Of a stretch of DNA of 64,000 nt, positions 60,062 through 64,000 are shown piece by piece. The notes under the pieces were generated by a model. The model ran no database searches. It was given only the letters and a program-made list of their open reading frames with translations, and was not told the origin of the DNA. The DNA comes from Bacillus sp. UNC438CL73TsuS30 (lineage in GTDB: Bacteria > Bacillota > Bacilli > Bacillales > Cytobacillaceae). The stretch's first letter is position 1. Every line of letters begins with the position of its first letter. The stretch covers positions 855,060-919,059 of the forward strand of contig NZ_KI535295.1 in NCBI RefSeq assembly GCF_000482325.1, in the 5' to 3' direction. Both the position numbers and the translations under genes were made by a program.

Positions 60062-60088
60062 AAAAACGCTTGGTTTCAAGCGTTTTTT
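60062..60088 (+). terminator. intrinsic terminator
   Basis: AAAACGCTTG-GTTT-CAAGCGTTTT forms a perfect stem followed by T. Confidence 0.9.
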
Positions 60089-60143
60089 GTATTTTTATCA
60101 TAAATGAATGAAAAATATCAATACTAAGCTTGAGGTGATTTTG

Positions 60144-60326
60144 ATGGGAAAATGGAATGAGCAGGCAGCACCTAATAATAATTTACCACCAAAGACCATT
60201 CGTTCATCTGAGATGTTTTTGGGGAACAAAGCAAATCATGAGTTTTCCGAAGAGCTATCAGATGGCGGTGAGAGGGATCAAAACATCCAAATCCTCGAAA
60301 ATAGTCCAAAGAATCCGACCAGATAA
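60144..60326 (+). CDS. small hydrophilic protein of unknown function
   Basis: A 60-residue protein with a strong ribosome site (GAGGTGATT) before ATG 60144 and its own terminator. The sequence is rich in Asn, Glu, Ser and Pro (MGKWNEQAAPNNNLPPKT at the start), with no hydrophobic segment or cysteine. Its composition resembles small acid-soluble or spore-coat-associated proteins, but no diagnostic motif is present. The frame upstream to 60108 is unsupported. Function unknown. Confidence 0.6.
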   Translation: MGKWNEQAAPNNNLPPKTIRSSEMFLGNKANHEFSEELSDGGERDQNIQILENSPKNPTR

Positions 60327-60333
60327 TGTTTAT

Positions 60334-60373
60334 AAAAGTGAGGATCGAGAAAAAATCGTCACTTTTATTTTTA
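60334..60373 (+). terminator. intrinsic terminator
   Basis: AAAAGTGA (60334-60341) and TCACTTTT (60359-60366) pair perfectly, with an inner GAT/ATC extension, followed by ATTTTT. Confidence 0.8.
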
Positions 60374-60379
60374 AACAGA

Positions 60380-60409
60380 CTAAAAGCAGGGCCAAAGATA
60401 CGGCCCTGC
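60380..60409 (-). terminator. intrinsic terminator (minus strand)
   Basis: GCAGGGCC and GGCCCTGC pair perfectly over 8 bp; on the minus strand TTTTAGT follows. It lies 9 bases after the TIGR00266 gene. Confidence 0.8.
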
Positions 60410-60417
60410 CTTCTCTA

Positions 60418-61206
60418 TCAATCCCCATTAAACATATCAAAAATTCCTCTGGCAATGCTGCCTTCATCTTTAGCGCCGCCGCGGGAAGGGGCGGCTGCAA
60501 ACACACGGCTGGCAAGCCGGCTGAACGGCAGTGATTGAACCCAAACAGAACCCGGTCCGCGCAATGTTGCAAAAAATAAACCTTCGCCGCCGAACATAGC
60601 GGTTTTAACTCCTTTTACAAATTCAATATCATATTGAACATTACTCGTCATCGCCACTAAGCAACCGGTATCTACCCGTAGGCTTTGACCCGGAAGCAGT
60701 TCTTTACGGACAATTGTTCCACCGGCATGAACAAATGCGAGTCCGTCGCCTTCAAGTTTCTGCATAATAAAACCTTCTCCGCCGAAGAAACCAACACCAA
60801 TCTTTCGTTGGAATTCAATTCCCACCGAAACCCCCTTTGCCGCAGCTAAGAAAGCATCTTTTTGACATATAATTTTGCCGCCCAATTCGCTTAAATCCAT
60901 CGGAATCACTTTTCCAGGATATGGTGCCGCAAAGGAAACATGCTTTTTCCCTACTCCTTGATTTGTAAAGGTAGTCATAAATAGGCTTTCACCAGTCAGC
61001 ATCCGTTTTCCTGCACTGAACAATTTCCCCATAAGGCCGCCGCTTCCACCGCTTCCATCACCAAAGATTGTCTCCATATGTATGTCATCTTCCATCATCA
61101 TAAAGCTTCCGGCTTCAGCAATGACCGTTTCTTGCGGATCCAATTCCACCTCAACAAACTGCATGTCATCCCCATAAATTTTATAATCAATTTCGTGGTT
61201 ATTCAT
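60418..61206 (-). CDS. TIGR00266/AIM24 family protein
   Basis: A 262-residue cytosolic beta-rich protein of the TIGR00266 (AIM24) family. The Gly-rich segments [56 protein letters not shown] and [15 protein letters not shown] mark its repeated beta-prism. The molecular role is not established; bacterial members often sit near stress genes. GGAGGG precedes the ATG. Ninety bases upstream on the same strand ends a candidate structured RNA with a terminator, so leader control by read-through is possible. Confidence 0.9.
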   Translation of the reverse strand: MNNHEIDYKIYGDDMQFVEVELDPQETVIAEAGSFMMMEDDIHMETIFGDGSGGSGGLMGKLFSAGKRMLTGESLFMTTFTNQGVGKKHVSFAAPYPGKVIPMDLSELGGKIICQKDAFLAAAKGVSVGIEFQRKIGVGFFGGEGFIMQKLEGDGLAFVHAGGTIVRKELLPGQSLRVDTGCLVAMTSNVQYDIEFVKGVKTAMFGGEGLFFATLRGPGSVWVQSLPFSRLASRVFAAAPSRGGAKDEGSIARGIFDMFNGD

Positions 61207-61295
61207 GTCTATCCCTCCACCTTTAAAATCAAACTTCCATCTTTATTGTAAAAGATTTAGGAAAAAAGTGCTAATAGAAGTTGGGAAAATTGAAC

Positions 61296-61411
61296 AAAAA
61301 AAGACGCCTTTCAAAGAAGGCGTCTTCTCGCGTATTGAGGCGAAGAACCACACTCCACATAGTGTGTTCCAAGAAGGAATGTTCTTCGGCTTACACAACT
61401 CAGCTCATCGC
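61296..61411 (-). ncRNA. candidate structured small RNA or regulatory leader
   Basis: On the minus strand a promoter is followed by about 115 bases that fold well: GAAGAAC/GTTCTTC arms enclosing a CACACT-ATGTGG-AGTGTG hairpin, flanked by short TGAG/CTCA and GCG/CGC pairs. It ends in a perfect terminator, AAGACGCCTT-CTTTGA-AAGGCGTCTT plus T-run. No ORF with a ribosome site is inside. It could be a free sRNA or a terminator-controlled leader of the TIGR00266 gene. I do not recognise a known riboswitch, 6S or SRP motif. Confidence 0.6.
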
Positions 61412-61417
61412 TCTGTT

Positions 61418-61446
61418 ATTATAGCATCTGCCAAAATAGAAAACAA
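61418..61446 (-). promoter_or_regulatory. promoter of the candidate RNA
   Basis: Minus strand: -35 TTGTTT (61441-61446), 17 bases, then the extended -10 TGCTATAAT (TATAAT at 61418-61423). Confidence 0.75.
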
Positions 61447-61469
61447 GTGAAATTTTTTTGAAAAAAGTA

Positions 61470-61498
61470 TTGCTAAAACCTTAGTATTATTCTATATT
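61470..61498 (+). promoter_or_regulatory. promoter of the sulP-arsR unit
   Basis: TTGCTA (61470-61475) and TATATT (61493-61498) with 17-base spacing. It lies back-to-back with the RNA promoter on the other strand. Confidence 0.6.
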
Positions 61499-61542
61499 CA
61501 AATAATCAGATATATAAAAATAAGAAGATAAGAAGGGTTCGT

Positions 61543-63288
61543 ATGTTGATAGACAAAAGATTCCACCATTATTCCTTACGCAGTGTACCAAAAGATCTCA
61601 TTTCGGGATTAATTGTTGGCGTCATCGCGATTCCTTTAGGAATGGCGTTCGCCATCGCTTCAGGGGTGAAGCCGGAGTATGGAATCTATACGACGATTGT
61701 CGCAGGGATCCTTATCTCCTTATTGGGTGGTTCGAAGTATCAAATTGGCGGTCCAACCGGTGCATTTATTCCGATTCTTTTCGGAATCGTCATGACCTAT
61801 GGCTATGAAAACCTGTTAATTGCTGGATTTTTAGCAGGGATTATAATGACATTGATGGGGATTTTTAAGCTTGGTTCGCTCATCAAATACATTCCGCGTC
61901 CAGTCACAATTGGTTTTACCACCGGGATTGCCGTAACAATTTTTACAGGGCAGGTGGCAAGCTTTTTAGGGCTTTCGGGGATCAAAAAACATGAAGAGTT
62001 TATTCTTAACCTAAAGGAAATCTTTGTTCATCTCGGTACGGCCAATTTTTACAGTATTTTAACAGCTGGGATTTGCCTGATCACGATTATATTGACTCCA
62101 AAGATCGCGCCAAGGGTACCTGGCCCGTTAATTGGGTTAGTCGTATCCACCCTTGCGGCAACATTTTTTTATCCTGGTCAAGTAGCGACAATTGGAACAG
62201 CCTATGGGGAAATCCCTAGTACATTGCCGCAAATTCAGATTCCACAATTAAGTGTGGAAATGATTGTAAAATTGTTAAAACCAGCCTTTGTCATTGCCAT
62301 GCTTGGCGGGATTGAATCTCTATTATCTGCTGTTGTTGCGGATGGAATGACAAATAGCCGTCATAAAAGCAATAAGGAACTGATTGGGCAGGGAATAGCT
62401 AATATGATAACGCCATTATTTGGTGGAATTCCGGCAACCGGGGCATTAGCCCGTACAGCAACTAATATAAAAAATGGAGCAGTTTCACCGCTTTCCGGGA
62501 TTATTCATGGGATTGTGGTTTTACTGGTGCTCTTATTTTTTGCCCCCCATGCATCCTATATCCCGCTTGCGAGTATGGCGCCGATTTTGATGGTGGTTGC
62601 CTGGAACATGAGTGAAAGAAAAGTGTTTTCCCATATATTTAAAACAAAATCGATGGATTCTTTAACCTTGCTCGTTACTTTTCTGTTAACGGTTTTTGTC
62701 AATTTGACAACTGCGGTGGAAGTAGGTCTAGTAATGTCAGCGCTTATCTTTGTGAAGCGGATGAGTGATGTAACAGTTACGGCAAAGGCTTTGCCGAACC
62801 GCAAGCATAAGCATGAAAAAGTGGATACGAATATGGTGACGGATACACATGATTGTCCGCAAATTAGTATTTTTAATGTAGAGGGGCCCTTGTTTTTCGG
62901 GGCAGTTCAAACCTTTGAAAAAACGATCATGAGTACGATTAACTACCGGCCAGGAATCCTTTTATTGCGAATGGGACGGGTTCCATTTATGGACACAACG
63001 GGTGAGGCGATTTTAGCCAGTATTGTCCGTCATTTTTCAAAAAGTGGTATAGTTATCATATCAGGCCTGAATGCACAGCCGGAAAGGGTTCTGCAGAAGA
63101 CCGGCCTCTATCAAATGATTGGTAAGGATCATTTCTTTGAGCATACGGGTGAAGCGATTCAGTACGCCCTCGATCAGATTAACAAAAACAAATGTTTAGG
63201 CTGTAAACATTTTGCCTTTAGGGAGTGTAGTAAGTTATCTGCTTCTGGGGCTGTAGAAGGTAGGAAAAAGTTATCGGCTACCTTCTAG
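61543..63288 (+). CDS. SulP family anion permease with STAS domain
   Basis: A 581-residue membrane protein. The SLC26/SulP core has 14 predicted segments, with GLIVGVIAIPLGMAFAIASG near residue 22, QIGGPTGAFIPILFG near residue 67 and LGGIESLLSAVVADGMT near residue 255. The cytosolic C-terminal STAS domain spans about residues 440-550 (FNVEGPLFFGAVQTF, LRMGRVPFMDTTGEAI). A tail with three Cys (KCLGCKHFAFREC) is unusual and may bind metal or sense redox. Substrates in the family include sulfate, bicarbonate and dicarboxylates. It precedes a small ArsR gene by 15 bases. Confidence 0.9.
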   Translation: MLIDKRFHHYSLRSVPKDLISGLIVGVIAIPLGMAFAIASGVKPEYGIYTTIVAGILISLLGGSKYQIGGPTGAFIPILFGIVMTYGYENLLIAGFLAGIIMTLMGIFKLGSLIKYIPRPVTIGFTTGIAVTIFTGQVASFLGLSGIKKHEEFILNLKEIFVHLGTANFYSILTAGICLITIILTPKIAPRVPGPLIGLVVSTLAATFFYPGQVATIGTAYGEIPSTLPQIQIPQLSVEMIVKLLKPAFVIAMLGGIESLLSAVVADGMTNSRHKSNKELIGQGIANMITPLFGGIPATGALARTATNIKNGAVSPLSGIIHGIVVLLVLLFFAPHASYIPLASMAPILMVVAWNMSERKVFSHIFKTKSMDSLTLLVTFLLTVFVNLTTAVEVGLVMSALIFVKRMSDVTVTAKALPNRKHKHEKVDTNMVTDTHDCPQISIFNVEGPLFFGAVQTFEKTIMSTINYRPGILLLRMGRVPFMDTTGEAILASIVRHFSKSGIVIISGLNAQPERVLQKTGLYQMIGKDHFFEHTGEAIQYALDQINKNKCLGCKHFAFRECSKLSASGAVEGRKKLSATF

Positions 63289-63303
63289 AAAGGAGTGGAA
63301 AAT

Positions 63304-63660
63304 TTGAATTTAGAAATGCAGCAATTTAAAGCGGAGTTTTTCAAGGCTCTTGCCCACCCATTACGAATCCGCATTTTAGAACTTCTTGCTGAAGGGGATA
63401 AAAATGTTAATGAAATTCAAACCTTGGTTGGCAGTGAAGGATCCGCTGTTTCCCAGCAGTTGCAGGTTTTAAGGGCAAAAAATATTGTCTCAGGGACAAA
63501 AGAAGGAAATAAAGTGATTTATACCCTAAAGGATCCTATGATTATTGAATTATTAGCTGTAGCACGTCAAATCTTTAATAATCACCTTGTTGATACCATC
63601 TCTATATTAGATAAATTTAAAGATGGAGAAGAAGAGTTGACGCTCACGCCGAAGAATTAA
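63304..63660 (+). CDS. ArsR family winged-helix regulator
   Basis: A 118-residue ArsR/SmtB-type repressor. Core residues are FKALAHPLRIRILELLAEGD, NVNEIQTLVGSEGSAVSQQL (recognition helix) and VSGTKEGNKVIYTLKDP (wing). It contains no cysteine, and the metal-binding ELCVCDL-type motif is absent, so it is unlikely to sense metal through thiols. The TTG at 63304 is 8 bases after GGAG and preferred over the GTG at 63295 that overlaps the site. It is cotranscribed with the SulP permease and probably regulates it. The stop lies inside its terminator. Confidence 0.88.
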   Translation: MNLEMQQFKAEFFKALAHPLRIRILELLAEGDKNVNEIQTLVGSEGSAVSQQLQVLRAKNIVSGTKEGNKVIYTLKDPMIIELLAVARQIFNNHLVDTISILDKFKDGEEELTLTPKN

Positions 63661-63677
63661 TTTCTTCGGCGTTTTTC
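63646..63677 (+). terminator. intrinsic terminator
   Basis: ACGCCGAAGAA and TTCTTCGGCGT are perfect 11-bp arms, followed by TTTTC. The arsR stop codon lies in the loop. Confidence 0.92.
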
Positions 63678-63832
63678 TATTTATAGACCAAATATTATTC
63701 GACAATTTCCTTCTCTTTTATTATCATGACCCTGTCCTTTTAGAAGATTTAATGAGGTAATAACCAATGGCAAAGGCAGGATTGACTGCGATGGATGTAG
63801 GATATTGTAGATTTGTGTCAACCGTTCCTTTC

Positions 63833-63861
63833 TTGACAATATGCCTAATAAATGTTAAATT
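63833..63861 (+). promoter_or_regulatory. promoter for a gene beyond the window
   Basis: Consensus TTGACA (63833-63838) and a -10 TAAATT (63856-63861) with 17-base spacing. An open frame runs from ATG 63891 to the window edge without a clear ribosome site, and GGAGG at 63991-63995 may instead be the ribosome site of the next gene. The rest of 63678-64000 shows no other feature. Confidence 0.55.
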
Positions 63862-64000
63862 TTAATCAGCCGTTGCACGAGATTAGATTTATGCAAAAGC
63901 TTGTTCAAAGTTTTTACCGAAGTTTGGATAAGAAAGTGAAAGTAAAGCTATCACGTTGTAATTTGGTGAATTTTACACATGGTTTCTATGGAGGCCAATA

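Noticed and set aside
61296..61411. 6S RNA, SRP RNA or a known riboswitch
   Set aside because: Length, loop sequences and conserved motifs of those families are not found; kept as an unassigned RNA candidate.
63891..64000. Partial CDS at the right edge
   Set aside because: The frame is open but has no clear ribosome site and no recognisable protein; a ribosome-site-like GGAGG close to the edge suggests the real gene starts outside the window.

Overview
The window is low-GC Firmicute DNA. Shine-Dalgarno sites are strong, TTG and GTG starts are common, and intrinsic terminators are plentiful. The gene set points to an aerobic spore-forming member of the Bacillaceae: splA-splB, a YitE/YitT/YqhV-type membrane protein set, CIRCE, and a RocR/sigma-54 arginine module. 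Neobacillus or a related Bacillus is my inference. I see no rRNA, tRNA, CRISPR array, prophage or intact insertion sequence.

Layout. 1-7.9 kb holds the end of an M20 amidohydrolase, a D-2-hydroxyacid dehydrogenase, three MFS exporters (one in a MarR operon with a clear palindromic operator), a YqhV-like protein and a TSUP sulfite/sulfate-type permease. 8.0-12.6 kb is a sulfur locus: phosphosulfolactate synthase, a histidine phosphatase, cysH, sat and cysC, facing a YitE-like membrane protein. It resembles the B. subtilis yisZ-yitABCDE region but has no ComB. 12.8-16.1 kb carries splAB and a CIRCE-controlled htpG. 16.1-19.7 kb has an antiporter, secreted acidic proteins and an FMN reductase. 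19.9-24.9 kb is a complete branched-chain amino acid ABC importer (livJHMGF). 25.0-26.7 kb is a basic-amino-acid-type antiporter preceded by a histidine-rich leader peptide. 26.8-30.3 kb has a C39-like secreted protein and an XdhC-MocA pair.

30.3-45.8 kb is the most distinctive part, a contiguous plus-strand catabolic island. It encodes two paralogous anion-symporter MFS proteins, an alpha/beta hydrolase, an IclR regulator, a cupin, an extradiol-type VOC dioxygenase and an SDR with a degenerate active site. These are followed by a ThDP enzyme, an aldehyde dehydrogenase, an aspartate-dehydrogenase-like protein, the Rieske dioxygenase alpha and beta subunits, a cis-dihydrodiol dehydrogenase and a tandem-VOC protein. 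A 16-bp near-palindrome (GTTTT-N6-AAAAC type) recurs in its promoters with fixed geometry, so the island looks like one regulon. Uptake, ring dihydroxylation, rearomatisation, extradiol cleavage and hydrolysis can be read from the genes, but the substrate cannot.

45.9-54.0 kb is mixed: a YitT protein, a MarR/CBS/MFS divergon, a polysaccharide deacetylase lipoprotein, a GntP permease, and a nucleotidyltransferase-like/methyltransferase fusion beside a truncated palindromic repeat. 54.1-60.1 kb is an arginine/ornithine module (rocR, rocD, glutamate dehydrogenase, permease) with two good sigma-54 promoters and RocR-like upstream sites. 60.1-64 kb has a TIGR00266 protein, a candidate structured RNA, a SulP permease and an ArsR regulator.

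Starts were re-chosen where a Shine-Dalgarno site supported a downstream codon. Product names rest on motif recognition by eye, without database searches.
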